The position numbers and the translations under genes are program-made. A stretch of DNA of 64,000 nucleotides from Kribbella sp. NBC_00382. GTDB taxonomy: Bacteria > Actinomycetota > Actinomycetes > Propionibacteriales > Kribbellaceae. A model generated the notes under the pieces. That model was not told where the DNA came from, searched no databases, and was given only the letters and a program-made list of their open reading frames with translations. Positions 51,651 to 59,961 of this stretch are shown one piece after another; the stretch's first letter is position 1; every line of letters begins with the position of its first letter. The stretch lies in assembly GCF_036067295.1 (NCBI RefSeq), contig NZ_CP107954.1, positions 1,798,001 to 1,862,000 of the forward strand. Reading direction: 5' to 3'.

Positions 51651-52463
51651 TTACTGACCGCCGGTGAAGGGCGGCTGACCGTCCTGCGGACCGGGGGTTC
51701 CCGCAGGCGGTCCGCCGACGGGGGGCTGACCGACCGGGGGCTGACCCTCGTACGGCGGCTGGCCGCCGGCCGGCGGGAACTGCGGCTGCTGGGGCTGGTA
51801 CTGGGGCTGACCGGGCATCTGCGGCTGGATCTGGCCCGAGGACTGCACGCCCGGCTGCATCTGCGGCTGCGCCTGCTCGCCCTCGACCGAGCCGATGGTG
51901 CCGAACGAGACCTGCGGGACCGCGCGGACCTGCTCGTCCTTGACCTCGAAGTAGCCGGCCTTCTCGAACTTGAACCGGCCCGCGATCACGTTCGACGGGA
52001 ACGACTCGACCCGGGTGTTGTAGTCGCCGACGTTGGCGTTGTAGAACCGCCGGCCGGCCGCGATCCGGTCCTCGGTGTCGGTCAGCTCGCGCTGCAGGTT
52101 GAGGAAGTTCTGGTTGGACTGGATCTGCGGGTACGCCTCCACCGAGATCATCATCTGCCGCAGCGCTCCGGACAGCTCGCCCTCCGCGGCCGCCCGCTGC
52201 TCCGGCGTGGCGCCCTGGACGTTGACCGCCTGGGTCCGCAGCCGGGCGACCTCCTCGAACACGTGCCGCTCGTGCGCGGCGAACGCCCGGACCGTCTCGA
52301 CCAAGTTCGGGATCAGGTCGTACCGCCGGTGCAGCTCGACATCGATCTGCCGCCAGGACTCCTGGATCAGGTTCCGCTGCTTGACGAAGCGGTTGTACGA
52401 GACCATCAGCACGATGGCCAGGATGACGACGATCGCGACGATGATGACGATGGCGACGACCAT
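51651..52463 (-). CDS. LemA-family protein with Pro/Gln-rich tail
   Basis: A 270-residue membrane-anchored LemA protein: N-terminal helix VVAIVIIVAIVVILAIVLMV, then the helical core YNRFVKQRNLIQESWRQIDVELHRRYDLIPNLVETV split over residues 23-58, and EGELSGALRQMMISVEAYPQI and NFLNLQRELTDTEDRIA. Residues after about 195 are a Pro/Gln/Gly tail (QPQYQPQQPQFPP, GQPPVGQPPVGG) that most LemA proteins lack. ATG 52463 has GGGAG 8 bases upstream. The function of LemA proteins is not settled. Confidence 0.92.
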   Translation of the reverse strand: MVVAIVIIVAIVVILAIVLMVSYNRFVKQRNLIQESWRQIDVELHRRYDLIPNLVETVRAFAAHERHVFEEVARLRTQAVNVQGATPEQRAAAEGELSGALRQMMISVEAYPQIQSNQNFLNLQRELTDTEDRIAAGRRFYNANVGDYNTRVESFPSNVIAGRFKFEKAGYFEVKDEQVRAVPQVSFGTIGSVEGEQAQPQMQPGVQSSGQIQPQMPGQPQYQPQQPQFPPAGGQPPYEGQPPVGQPPVGGPPAGTPGPQDGQPPFTGGQ

Positions 52464-52535
52464 GTTCACTGCTCCCGATGTGTTGGTGATGCCCGACAGC
52501 GACTCTAGCGCCGTGCCGGGTCGGTGTCCGGGACG

Positions 52536-53522
52536 CTACTTGAGGTGATCTGCCATCGTCAGGACCAGCCGTCCGGCGGCCGGCCCGTCCGCCTGACGTC
52601 GCCAGGCCGCGGCGGCGTCGTGCAGCGGCACGGTCTCGTACTCGACCACGATGCGCTGGTCGGCGATATGCCGCAGTACTTCGGTCAGCGCGCCCTGCCG
52701 CTGCTCGGGGGTCAGCGAGTTGTTGGTGTAGCCCAGGATCTCCGCGGATCGGCTGCGTAGTACTGCCGAGGAGAAGGTTGCCTCGTCACCCGAGGCTCCC
52801 CCGAGGTTCACCAGCCGGCCGCCGTTCGCCAGCAGCCGTGACGCGGCCGTGGCGGCCACTCCGTACACCGCGTCGACGACCACGTCGACCGAACCACCCG
52901 TCGCCTCGGCCAACCGGGCCGTCAGATCGTCGACATCCGGGCCCAGGGCAACTACCTCGGCGGCACCGGCCGCCAGCGCGCGCCGACGGGCTTCGGCGGA
53001 CCGGCAGACTGCGACGACCCGGCCGGCACCGAGCGCCGACGCGGCTCCGATGGCGGCCTGGCCGACCGCGCCGCCACCGCCGAGCACGAGCACCGTCTCG
53101 CCGGGTTGAAGCCGGGCGCGCCAGGTCAGCACCATCCAGGCAGCGACACCCGACAGACCGACGGCGGCCACCTCGGCATCCGGAACCGGCGAGTCCAAGG
53201 CAATCAGGTCGTTGTCCAGGACGGCACACCGCTCGGCGAAGCTGCCGTCACCGGGCGCCATTCCGGCCGACGTCGCGAAGAACACCCGCGTGCCTGGTGC
53301 CAGCACCGCCGACTGCTCGACCACTCCGACCCCCTGGACGCCGGGTACGTACGGCAGCGGCGGCGGACCGAAGTACGACGTACCGGACGCGCACAACAGG
53401 TCCAGCGGTACGACGGGTGCGGCGGCGACCCGGACGATGCTCCGGCCTTCGACCGGCTGTGGATCGGGGTGTTCGGCCGGTGACGGTGGTTCGCCATGGG
53501 CGCCCAGGACGGCGGCTCGCAT
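52536..53522 (-). CDS. MDR-family (quinone oxidoreductase-like) NAD(P)H oxidoreductase
   Basis: A 328-residue medium-chain reductase without catalytic zinc cysteines, as in quinone oxidoreductases and enoyl reductases. PYVPGVQGVGVVEQ near residue 60, GLSGVAAWMVL, the cofactor motif VLVLGGGGAVGQAAIGAA near 145 and VVVDAVYGVAA are visible. It starts 32 bases after the LigA stop and is probably the last gene of the five-gene operon. It could reduce a ring-cleavage product, in place of the LigC dehydrogenase or OMA-reducing step; that is inference. Confidence 0.82.
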   Translation of the reverse strand: MRAAVLGAHGEPPSPAEHPDPQPVEGRSIVRVAAAPVVPLDLLCASGTSYFGPPPLPYVPGVQGVGVVEQSAVLAPGTRVFFATSAGMAPGDGSFAERCAVLDNDLIALDSPVPDAEVAAVGLSGVAAWMVLTWRARLQPGETVLVLGGGGAVGQAAIGAASALGAGRVVAVCRSAEARRRALAAGAAEVVALGPDVDDLTARLAEATGGSVDVVVDAVYGVAATAASRLLANGGRLVNLGGASGDEATFSSAVLRSRSAEILGYTNNSLTPEQRQGALTEVLRHIADQRIVVEYETVPLHDAAAAWRRQADGPAAGRLVLTMADHLK

Positions 53523-53534
53523 ACAGATCTCCTT

Positions 53535-53562
53535 CGACTGTCAGGTGGCGACTGTCAGGTGG
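53535..53562. repeat. 14-bp tandem duplication over the LigA stop codon
   Basis: CGACTGTCAGGTGG occurs twice head to tail (53535-53548 and 53549-53562). The TGA of the ligA-like gene lies in the right-hand copy and a duplicate in the left one. Confidence 0.85.
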
Positions 53563-53914
53563 CGATGTCGGGGTACGGCAGGCGCAGGTGCTCCATCGCC
53601 TTCCCGTAGGCCTTCTGGTACTCCAGCGGCCCGTGGTCACGCTCGAACAGCGCGATGAACAGGGTCAGCGTGAGGAACGGGTGCGCGCCGAGCCCGAACA
53701 GCGCGACATGATCGCGCTCGCGCAGCGCCCGACGCTCCTCGTCGGTGAACGCGAGCCAGGTCGACCTCTCTGTCGTGGTGCAGTTGAGCAGCTTGTTCGC
53801 CAGCTCTTGCTCCCACCAGGCGACCAGGCCGGCCGGGTCCTCGCGGTACCGCTCGACCAGCTCCGCGTCCCGATCCACCGTGTAGAGAAACTTGTCCAGC
53901 AGGTACTTGCTCAT
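53555..53914 (-). CDS. Extradiol dioxygenase small subunit (LigA-like)
   Basis: A 119-residue all-helical protein like LigA, the alpha subunit of protocatechuate 4,5-dioxygenase, which closes the active site of the LigB subunit. It starts YLLDKFLYTVDRDAELVERYREDP and has WLAFTDEERRALRERDHVALFGLGAHPFLTL split over the middle, both typical of this family. The ATG overlaps the LigB stop (ATGA), so the two are made together. The related gallate enzymes fuse both subunits; here they are separate. Confidence 0.87.
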   Translation of the reverse strand: MSKYLLDKFLYTVDRDAELVERYREDPAGLVAWWEQELANKLLNCTTTERSTWLAFTDEERRALRERDHVALFGLGAHPFLTLTLFIALFERDHGPLEYQKAYGKAMEHLRLPYPDIAT

Positions 53915-54774
53915 GCCGGCGCTCCGTTCGGGTACCAGGTGAAGTACGCCTCCATGGTGTGGAAGAGGTCGAGCGAGTCGACGTGGTCGGCCTTCGCGCC
54001 GGCTCCGGCGACGCCCATCATCAGCATGAAGTCCATGAACCCGTGCGTCGCGTTGCCCGGCAGGTGCAGGCTGTCCAGGGTCACCTCGGCCAGGCAGCCT
54101 TCGATGTCGCCACTGGCGATCCAGTCGACCGCCTTGCGGTCGAAGGCCGGATCGGGTCCGTGCTCGCCGAACTGCCGCGGGCCGCCGAGCTCCAGGGACA
54201 GGTGGCCGGTACCGATGATCGCGACCCGCTTGTCGACCGGCCACGACTCGACCAGCTTCCGGATCGTCCGGCCCAGCTCGACGAACCGTCCCGGCCGGGG
54301 CAGCGGCGGCGCGAAGATGTTGGTGTAGATCGGCACGATCGGCAGGTCGGCCTCCGGGCGCAGCGTGATGATCGGGCAGGTGATGCTGTGGTCGATCCGC
54401 AGTTCGTTGCTGAAGGCAAGGTCGAAGCCGGCGTCCAGGCCGTCGCGCAGGATGTGCGCGGACAGGCCCTCCTCGCCCGGCAACGTCATCCTGGGCAGGC
54501 CGAACTCGCGTTCCTCGTTGGCGAAGTTGGCATCGAAGTACGGCGCCTTGCCGACCAGGAACTGGGGCATGTTGTCCAGCCACAGCTGGTGGAAGTGGTC
54601 GCTGCCCACCATCACCAGGATGTCCGGCCGGGCCTTCGTGAGGGTCTCCCGGAACGCCTCGATCTTGGCGACCCACTCGTCGGCGAACGGTGGTCGGTCG
54701 GCGCCGACCGACCGGCTGGCGCGGTAGTAGAACGGGTGATGAGTGGAGGCGATGACCGCGGCGACGGTAGCCAT
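53911..54774 (-). CDS. Extradiol ring-cleavage dioxygenase catalytic subunit (LigB-like)
   Basis: A 287-residue LigB-type (class III) Fe(II) extradiol dioxygenase. The metal ligands are His12 or His13 (IASTHHPF) and His60/His62 (MVGSDHFHQ), with a Glu in the C-terminal part; the general base region IIGTGHLSLELGGPR follows near residue 190. It should open a catechol-type ring, such as a protocatechuate, gallate or methylgallate relative, at the meta position. The substrate cannot be fixed from sequence alone. It sits between a citryl-CoA-lyase-like gene and ligA. Confidence 0.88.
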   Translation of the reverse strand: MATVAAVIASTHHPFYYRASRSVGADRPPFADEWVAKIEAFRETLTKARPDILVMVGSDHFHQLWLDNMPQFLVGKAPYFDANFANEEREFGLPRMTLPGEEGLSAHILRDGLDAGFDLAFSNELRIDHSITCPIITLRPEADLPIVPIYTNIFAPPLPRPGRFVELGRTIRKLVESWPVDKRVAIIGTGHLSLELGGPRQFGEHGPDPAFDRKAVDWIASGDIEGCLAEVTLDSLHLPGNATHGFMDFMLMMGVAGAGAKADHVDSLDLFHTMEAYFTWYPNGAPA

Positions 54775-54791
54775 GGGGTGCTCCTCTGCGT

Positions 54792-55580
54792 TCAGCTAGT
54801 GGGGTCGACGTAGACGGCGTTGCGGTCGATGGTCAGGTACGCGTCCATCCCGATCGGACGGCGATGCTCCTCGGCGAGCTGACCGAGCAGACCGGCCGCC
54901 CTGGCCAGCAGGGCGAACCCGCGCAGCAGCTCGATCGGGAGGCCGAGGTCGGCCAGGGCGGCACCACAGACACCGGCGCCGTTGAGTGGGAGCCGGCGAC
55001 CGAGGACCTGCTCGTGCACCCGGCCGATGGCCTCGAACAGGCGAAGATGCGGACCGCGCAGGCCCTCTTCCTCGGCGATGGCGATCAGCACCGGCGTCCT
55101 GGGATCCCGCACCTTGTGGACGGGATGGCCGAGGCCGGGTACGAACTGCTTGGCTTCCTTGGCCTGCGTCACCACGGTCAGCGCCAGCGCGTCCCAGCCC
55201 GCGTCGTCCACTGGCGGCTCGTGATCCTGCAATGCCTTGTGCAGAAAGGCTCCGCAGTCCTCGGTCACTCCCAGGAACCGCGAGCCACCACCCAGCAGGC
55301 CGGCGGCCAGCGCGCCCTGGAGCGAGTCCGGCGCCGACAAATAGGTCAGCCGGGCGGCGATCGCCGTCGGGGTGAACCCGTGATCGGCCAGGGCGACCAG
55401 GACGGCCTCGAACACCCTGGTCTCCTGCGGGGTCGGCCGCCGCATCGCGACCAGCCAGAACGCCAGCTCGCCGAACCCCACCTTGCCCATCAGGTCGGCG
55501 GTGAGGTCCTGGCCCAGCAACCGGATCTGATCCGCGGTCGAGGTTCCGAGCGAGGTGGGGAAGGCGAGGTCGTCGGTCAT
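54792..55580 (-). CDS. Citryl-CoA lyase / citrate-synthase-fold protein
   Basis: A 262-residue protein with the core of citrate synthase but far shorter than a synthase: VGFGELAFWLVAMRRPTPQETRVFEAVLVALADHG split at the start, then SAPDSLQGALAAGLLGGGSRFLG near 90 and FVPGLGHPVHKVRDPRTPVL near 145, with the active His in GHPVHK and Asp in DPR. Such short proteins are annotated as citryl-CoA lyase (CCL domain). Next to a CoA-transferase it would cleave an activated hydroxy-tricarboxylate to an acyl-CoA and an oxo acid. Its start overlaps the CoA-transferase stop by 4 bases. Confidence 0.83.
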   Translation of the reverse strand: MTDDLAFPTSLGTSTADQIRLLGQDLTADLMGKVGFGELAFWLVAMRRPTPQETRVFEAVLVALADHGFTPTAIAARLTYLSAPDSLQGALAAGLLGGGSRFLGVTEDCGAFLHKALQDHEPPVDDAGWDALALTVVTQAKEAKQFVPGLGHPVHKVRDPRTPVLIAIAEEEGLRGPHLRLFEAIGRVHEQVLGRRLPLNGAGVCGAALADLGLPIELLRGFALLARAAGLLGQLAEEHRRPIGMDAYLTIDRNAVYVDPTS

Positions 55581-56719
55581 TCGGTGGTCTCCTTGCCGGT
55601 CAGCCAGGCCCGTAGTTCGGCGCCGTGCTCGTCCAGCGACGGCGGCGGCAGCCGGTACTCCGCCTGCGTCGCGGAGAACGTGATCGGGTTGCGGACGGTC
55701 GGTGTCGAACCGACGGTGACCACCGGGTCGAGCCCGATCTCGGTGGCGAAGGCGACGCCGCCGTCGATGCTGTTGATCGGGCCGCAGGGCACTCCGGCGG
55801 CGATGATCTCGGGGAACCATTCCGCTGTGGTCCGGGTGCTCAGCCGCTCGACCAGCAGCGGACGCAGGACGGCACGGTTGGCGGTGCGTTTCTCGTTCCG
55901 GTCGAAGCGCGGGTCGTCGGCCAGGCCGGGGACACCGAGCACCTCGACGAGTTTGCGGAACTGGCCGTTGTTCCCGGCGGTGATGATCAGGTCGCCGTCC
56001 GAGCACGGCAGCGGCTCGTACGGGAACAGGCTCGGGTGGCTGTTGCCCATCCGGGTCGGGACCACTCCGCCCGCGACGTACGCGCTCGACTGGTTCACCA
56101 GCCCGGACAGCGCCGACGACAACAGGTTGACCTCGACGTGCTGTCCCAGGCCGGTCTCGTGCCGCGCGTTGAGCGCGGCCAGCACGCCGATGGTCGCGTG
56201 CATCCCGGCCATCACGTCGAAGACCGAGATGCCGGCCCGGAACGGCTCGCCGTCCGGACTGCCGGTCAGACTCATCAGCCCGGAGATCGCCTGCACGATC
56301 AGGTCGTACCCCGGCAGCGCCGCGCCCTTGGGCCCGCTCCCGAAACCGCTGATCGACGCGTAGATCAGCCCGGCATTGGCCGCCGCGAGGGTCGGGTAGT
56401 CCAGCCCGAAACGAGCGAGCCCACCCGGCCTGAAGTTCTCCACCAGGACGTCGGCGCGGTGCGCCAGCTCGCGGGCGACGGCCAGGTCGTCCGGATCCTT
56501 CAGATCAAGGGCGATCGAGCGCTTGTTGCGGTTGACCGCGAGGTAGTACGTCGAGATCCCGTCGCGCACCGGTGGTTGCCAGGACCGGGTGTCGTCGCCA
56601 CCCGGCGCCTCGACCTTGACCACCTCGGCGCCCAGGTCGGCCAGCAGCATCGTCGCGTACGGCCCGGCCAGGATCCGGGAGAAGTCGGCCACCAGCAGCC
56701 CGGACAGCGGTCCACTCAC
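55577..56719 (-). CDS. CaiB/BaiF (family III) CoA-transferase
   Basis: First gene of the five-gene operon. A 380-residue family III CoA-transferase: LLVADFSRILAGPYATMLLADLGAEVVKVE split at the start, then ENFRPGGLARFGLDYPTL and GAALPGYDLIVQAISGLM, in which Asp139 is the catalytic aspartate. RAGISVFDVMAGMHA and VEVNLLSSAL follow. The donor is usually succinyl-CoA; acceptors include carnitine, formate, mesaconate and citramalate. Here it should activate the ring-cleavage product or its hydrate for the lyase. The start is GTG 56719. Confidence 0.92.
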   Translation of the reverse strand: MSGPLSGLLVADFSRILAGPYATMLLADLGAEVVKVEAPGGDDTRSWQPPVRDGISTYYLAVNRNKRSIALDLKDPDDLAVARELAHRADVLVENFRPGGLARFGLDYPTLAAANAGLIYASISGFGSGPKGAALPGYDLIVQAISGLMSLTGSPDGEPFRAGISVFDVMAGMHATIGVLAALNARHETGLGQHVEVNLLSSALSGLVNQSSAYVAGGVVPTRMGNSHPSLFPYEPLPCSDGDLIITAGNNGQFRKLVEVLGVPGLADDPRFDRNEKRTANRAVLRPLLVERLSTRTTAEWFPEIIAAGVPCGPINSIDGGVAFATEIGLDPVVTVGSTPTVRNPITFSATQAEYRLPPPSLDEHGAELRAWLTGKETTE

Positions 56720-56745
56720 GCCAGGCTCTCCCGTCGTCGATCTAA

Positions 56746-56761
56746 GCGGACAACTGTCCGC
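56746..56761 (-). promoter_or_regulatory. Operator A downstream of the leftward promoter
   Basis: GCGGACAACTGTCCGC is a palindrome with 7-bp arms. It has the same GGAC-N4-GTCC core as operator B at 56869 and lies 27 bases upstream of the CoA-transferase GTG. Confidence 0.65.
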
Positions 56762-56798
56762 ATTGCGTCGTCGCCAGTTTCAGGCGTCGTGATCGCGA

Positions 56799-56852
56799 CT
56801 GTCAAGGGTGGCCGTGCGACCTCTTGACAGCCCTGGAGCAGGCTTCGATAGT
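56799..56852. promoter_or_regulatory. Divergent promoters with paired TTGACA elements
   Basis: CTGTCAAG (56799-56806) and CTTGACAG (56823-56830) are perfect inverted arms, giving a TTGACA -35 on each strand. Rightward, GATAGT (56847-56852) follows after 17 bases as a -10. The leftward -10 (TGAAAC) is poor. Confidence 0.6.
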
Positions 56853-56868
56853 GAGCGAAGACCGCCAT

Positions 56869-56884
56869 CCGGACAGTCGTCCGG
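56869..56884 (+). promoter_or_regulatory. Operator B downstream of the rightward promoter
   Basis: CCGGACAGTCGTCCGG has 6-bp arms and the GGAC-N4-GTCC core shared with operator A. It lies between the predicted transcription start and the amidohydrolase ATG, a position suited to repression. Confidence 0.65.
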
Positions 56885-56904
56885 TCATCTGCCTGGAGGA
56901 GCTC

Positions 56905-58377
56905 ATGTCCTTTGCACCCGGCCGGCCGATCGTCCTGCGGGGCGGCACCGTCCTGACCATGGACGACAGCCACACGGTCCTGACCGATGCCGACGTCCTG
57001 GTCGTCGACGACCGGATCGCGGCGGTCGGCGCCGCCCTGGACGTGCCCGACGGCACCGCCGAGATCGACGCGCGTGGCGGCATCGTGATGCCCGGGATGA
57101 TCGACACCCACCGGCACATGTGGCAGACCGCGATGCGTGCCTACGGCGCCGACTGGACACTGTCGCAGTACTTCGTCTGGTACTACCTCGAGCACGGCAA
57201 GACGTTCCGGCCCGAGGACATCCATGCCGGCAACCTGTTGTCGGCCTGGGAGTCGCTCGAGGCCGGCGTGACCACGACGGTCGACTGGTCCCACGGGCTG
57301 CAGACGGTCGACCACGCCGAGGCGGCGGTGGCTGCCCTGCAGGCGGTACCGGGCCGCTTTGTCCTTGCCTACGGCAACATTCAGGCCGGGCCCTGGGAGT
57401 GGACCGCGGATCCGGCGGTCCGGGCGTTCCTGGAGCGCCGGCCGACCGGGGCGAACGATCTGCTCGGCTACCAGCTCGCCTTCGACGTCACCGGCGATCC
57501 GGCCTTCCCGGAGCGGGCCGCCTTCGAGGTGGCCCGCGAGCTCGGACTGCCGGTGACGACACATGCCGGGGTCTGGGGCGCGACCAACGACAAGGGCATC
57601 CAGCTGATGTACGACAACGGGTTCATGACGCCGGACAGCATCTACGTGCACGCGGCGACGCTGACCACCGACTCGTACCAGCGGATCGCCGCCACCGGCG
57701 GGTCGGTCTCGGTGTCGACGGAGTCCGAGCAGAGCGCGGGTCAGGGCTATCCGCCCACCTGGCAGGTCCGCCGGTACGGCATCGACGTCTCGCTCTCGAT
57801 GGACACCAGTGTGTGGTGGAGCGGCGACCTGTTCTCGGCCATGCGGACGACGCTCGGCGCTGATCGCTCCCGCGAGCATCTCGAGGCGCACATGAAGGGC
57901 GAGACCGTCACCCAGGTCCATCTGCGGGCCGAGCAGGTCGTCGACTGGGCTACTCGCGGTGGCGCCAAAGCGCTCGGCCGGGACGACCTCGGCAGCCTCG
58001 AGCCAGGCAAGAAGGCCGACGTGGTGCTGATCAAGAACGACGACTCGCCGGTGTCCTTCCCGCTGCTGAACCCGTACGGCCAGGTCGCGTTCCAGGCCCA
58101 GCGCGGCGATGTCCACACCGTGCTGGTCGACGGCCGGGTGGTGAAGCACGAGCATCGACTGGTCGACGCCGACCTGCCCGCGGTACGCCGTACCGTCGAG
58201 GCGACCGTGGAACACCTCCGCTCCACCCTGGGCGAGGAGGCCTGGCTCGCGGGGATGCATCCAGAACTGCCGGATGAGGACGTCCTGGACAACCCGTACC
58301 AGTACACCGAGTACAAGTCCGACTCGAACCGGGAGGCCAGGGGCAGCATCTTCGGCGACCCTGGTTCGGAGAGCTGA
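56905..58377 (+). CDS. TRZ/ATZ-type amidohydrolase
   Basis: A 490-residue metal-dependent amidohydrolase. Metal-binding motif GMIDTHRHMW has His69 and His71; further ligands are His in VTTHAGVWG and IYVHAATLT and the Asp in LSMDTSVWWSG. The C-terminal beta-sandwich domain holds GSLEPGKKADVVLIKNDD and TVLVDGRVVK. This branch deaminates or dechlorinates N-heterocycles (triazines, guanine and 8-oxoguanine relatives). ATG 56905 has GGAGG 5 bases upstream. It is divergent from the dioxygenase operon and could feed it or act on the same nutrient. Confidence 0.9.
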   Translation: MSFAPGRPIVLRGGTVLTMDDSHTVLTDADVLVVDDRIAAVGAALDVPDGTAEIDARGGIVMPGMIDTHRHMWQTAMRAYGADWTLSQYFVWYYLEHGKTFRPEDIHAGNLLSAWESLEAGVTTTVDWSHGLQTVDHAEAAVAALQAVPGRFVLAYGNIQAGPWEWTADPAVRAFLERRPTGANDLLGYQLAFDVTGDPAFPERAAFEVARELGLPVTTHAGVWGATNDKGIQLMYDNGFMTPDSIYVHAATLTTDSYQRIAATGGSVSVSTESEQSAGQGYPPTWQVRRYGIDVSLSMDTSVWWSGDLFSAMRTTLGADRSREHLEAHMKGETVTQVHLRAEQVVDWATRGGAKALGRDDLGSLEPGKKADVVLIKNDDSPVSFPLLNPYGQVAFQAQRGDVHTVLVDGRVVKHEHRLVDADLPAVRRTVEATVEHLRSTLGEEAWLAGMHPELPDEDVLDNPYQYTEYKSDSNREARGSIFGDPGSES

Positions 58378-58462
58378 CGGTACGCCGCCGGGTGGGCACC
58401 CCTGGTTGCCGGGACACTAAGCTCGGCGGCGGCGGTCCGGCGTACGGCGAAGGAGGGAACTG

Positions 58463-59296
58463 ATGGCAGGACGAGGCGCAGGTCCCGATTTCGTGGAGTC
58501 GTTGGCCCGCGGGCTCGACGTGCTGGCCTGCTTCGACGCCGACCACCGCAGCATGTCCCTGTCCGAGGTCGCGACCGCTGCCGGACTGGCCAGGCCGACC
58601 GCGCGGCGGCTGCTGCTGACCCTGGAGGAGCTCGGCTTCGTCCGATCGACCGGTGGCGGCTTCCAACTGACGCCGAAGGTACTGACGCTCGGGATGGCGT
58701 ACGTCGGCGCGCTCGGCCTGTGGGACATCGCCCGGCCGCACCTGGAATCACTCGTGGCCCGGACCGGCGAGTCGTCCTCGATGGCGCAGCTCGACGGATC
58801 CGACATCGTCTACGTCGCCCGGGTCTCGGTCCCCAAGATCATCGCGCTACGGGTGGACATCGGCACCAGGTTCCCGGCCGCGCAGACCTCGCAGGGAAAG
58901 GTCCTGCTGGCCGGGCTCCCCGCCGACGAACTGGCCCGGACGCTGGCCCAGCCGAGCCGAGCGGGACTCCCGCCGTACATCGGCCGCTCGCCGGAGCAGC
59001 TCGACGCCGAGCTGACCGAGATCCGCGCCCGCGGCTGGGCTCTCGCCGACGAGGAGCTGGCGCCCGGCGTACGGTCCGTCGCCGCACCGGTGCGTGACGG
59101 CAGCGGGACGGTCCGGGCTGCCATGAACGTGACTGTTCACGCCGCGGAGACGTCCACCGACCAACTGCTGAAGGACTACCTGCCGCTGCTGCTGCGGACC
59201 GCCGGCGATGTCAGCGCCGAGTGGGCGCTGTGGCAGACCCGCCCGCACGTCGAGCTCGAGCCTGGTCAGCTCGCTCGCGGATCCACGCCTGCGTAG
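58463..59296 (+). CDS. IclR-family regulator of the amidohydrolase/dioxygenase block
   Basis: A 277-residue IclR regulator, close in style to the hydroxyquinol regulator at 34959: MSLSEVATAAGLARPTARRLLLTLEELGFV split over the winged helix, and IVYVARVSVPKIIALRVDIGTRFPAAQTSQGKVLLAG in the effector domain. It follows the amidohydrolase by 85 bases on the same strand and is the obvious candidate to bind operators A and B in the divergent promoter. Its 3' end overlaps the convergent membrane-protein gene by 31 bases. Confidence 0.92.
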   Translation: MAGRGAGPDFVESLARGLDVLACFDADHRSMSLSEVATAAGLARPTARRLLLTLEELGFVRSTGGGFQLTPKVLTLGMAYVGALGLWDIARPHLESLVARTGESSSMAQLDGSDIVYVARVSVPKIIALRVDIGTRFPAAQTSQGKVLLAGLPADELARTLAQPSRAGLPPYIGRSPEQLDAELTEIRARGWALADEELAPGVRSVAAPVRDGSGTVRAAMNVTVHAAETSTDQLLKDYLPLLLRTAGDVSAEWALWQTRPHVELEPGQLARGSTPA

Positions 59297-59961
59297 TCGC
59301 GCCAGACGTAGGGCGGGATGTTGTTGGTGACCAGTTGCAGCAGCTGGAGGCGGTTCATCACCTCGGCCGGCGAGTGCGGGCCGGCGTCCCAGCCGATCAG
59401 CGAGTCGCCCTCGATCCGCCAGCCGATCTCGCCATGGGAGAGCAGCAGCTCCATCATCTGCGGGTGGATCACCGCGTGCCCGAAGCGCTCGTCGTCGGCC
59501 AGCACGTGAAAGGAGCGATTGAACTGTTCGCTCTCGAAATGCAGGTCGCCGAAACCCAGCGCGTTGGCGACCGCGCCGCCGAACAGCCCTTCGCCGGTGA
59601 CCTCGAGCCGCGGCAGCGGACCCGGCAGCCGCATCACCACGACGCCGAACTTGTGGGTCGTGGTGGTCCGGCGGCCCTTCCCGTTCGACGAGTGGGTCTG
59701 GTAGCTGTAGTCGAAGGCAACGACCTGCCGGCCCTGGTACGCACCGGAGAGCGCGTTGCGGACGCGACGGTGATCGCCGGTCTGGAACGGCGTACCGGCC
59801 CACTGCCCGGCCAGTGCCGGGTTCTCCGGCAGATAGCTGAAGCCCTGTTGAGCGGCGAAGGCGGCGAACTCCTCTCGCCGCTTCTTCGCGTTCAGGTAGT
59901 TGACGTAGGCAATCCCGCAGCCGATCAACAGACTGACGACGAGCACCACCACGATCGTCAA
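59266..59961 (-). CDS. Membrane-anchored protein, DUF3137-like
   Basis: A 231-residue protein with one N-terminal membrane helix ([20 protein letters not shown]) and a soluble domain that resembles DUF3137-type proteins: FSYLPENPALAGQWAGTPF, YQGRQVVAFDYSYQT and FHVLADDERFGHAVIHPQMMELLL split across it. The function is unknown. It starts 4 bases inside pyrE, so the two are translationally coupled. Confidence 0.7.
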   Translation of the reverse strand: MTIVVVLVVSLLIGCGIAYVNYLNAKKRREEFAAFAAQQGFSYLPENPALAGQWAGTPFQTGDHRRVRNALSGAYQGRQVVAFDYSYQTHSSNGKGRRTTTTHKFGVVVMRLPGPLPRLEVTGEGLFGGAVANALGFGDLHFESEQFNRSFHVLADDERFGHAVIHPQMMELLLSHGEIGWRIEGDSLIGWDAGPHSPAEVMNRLQLLQLVTNNIPPYVWRDYAGVDPRAS

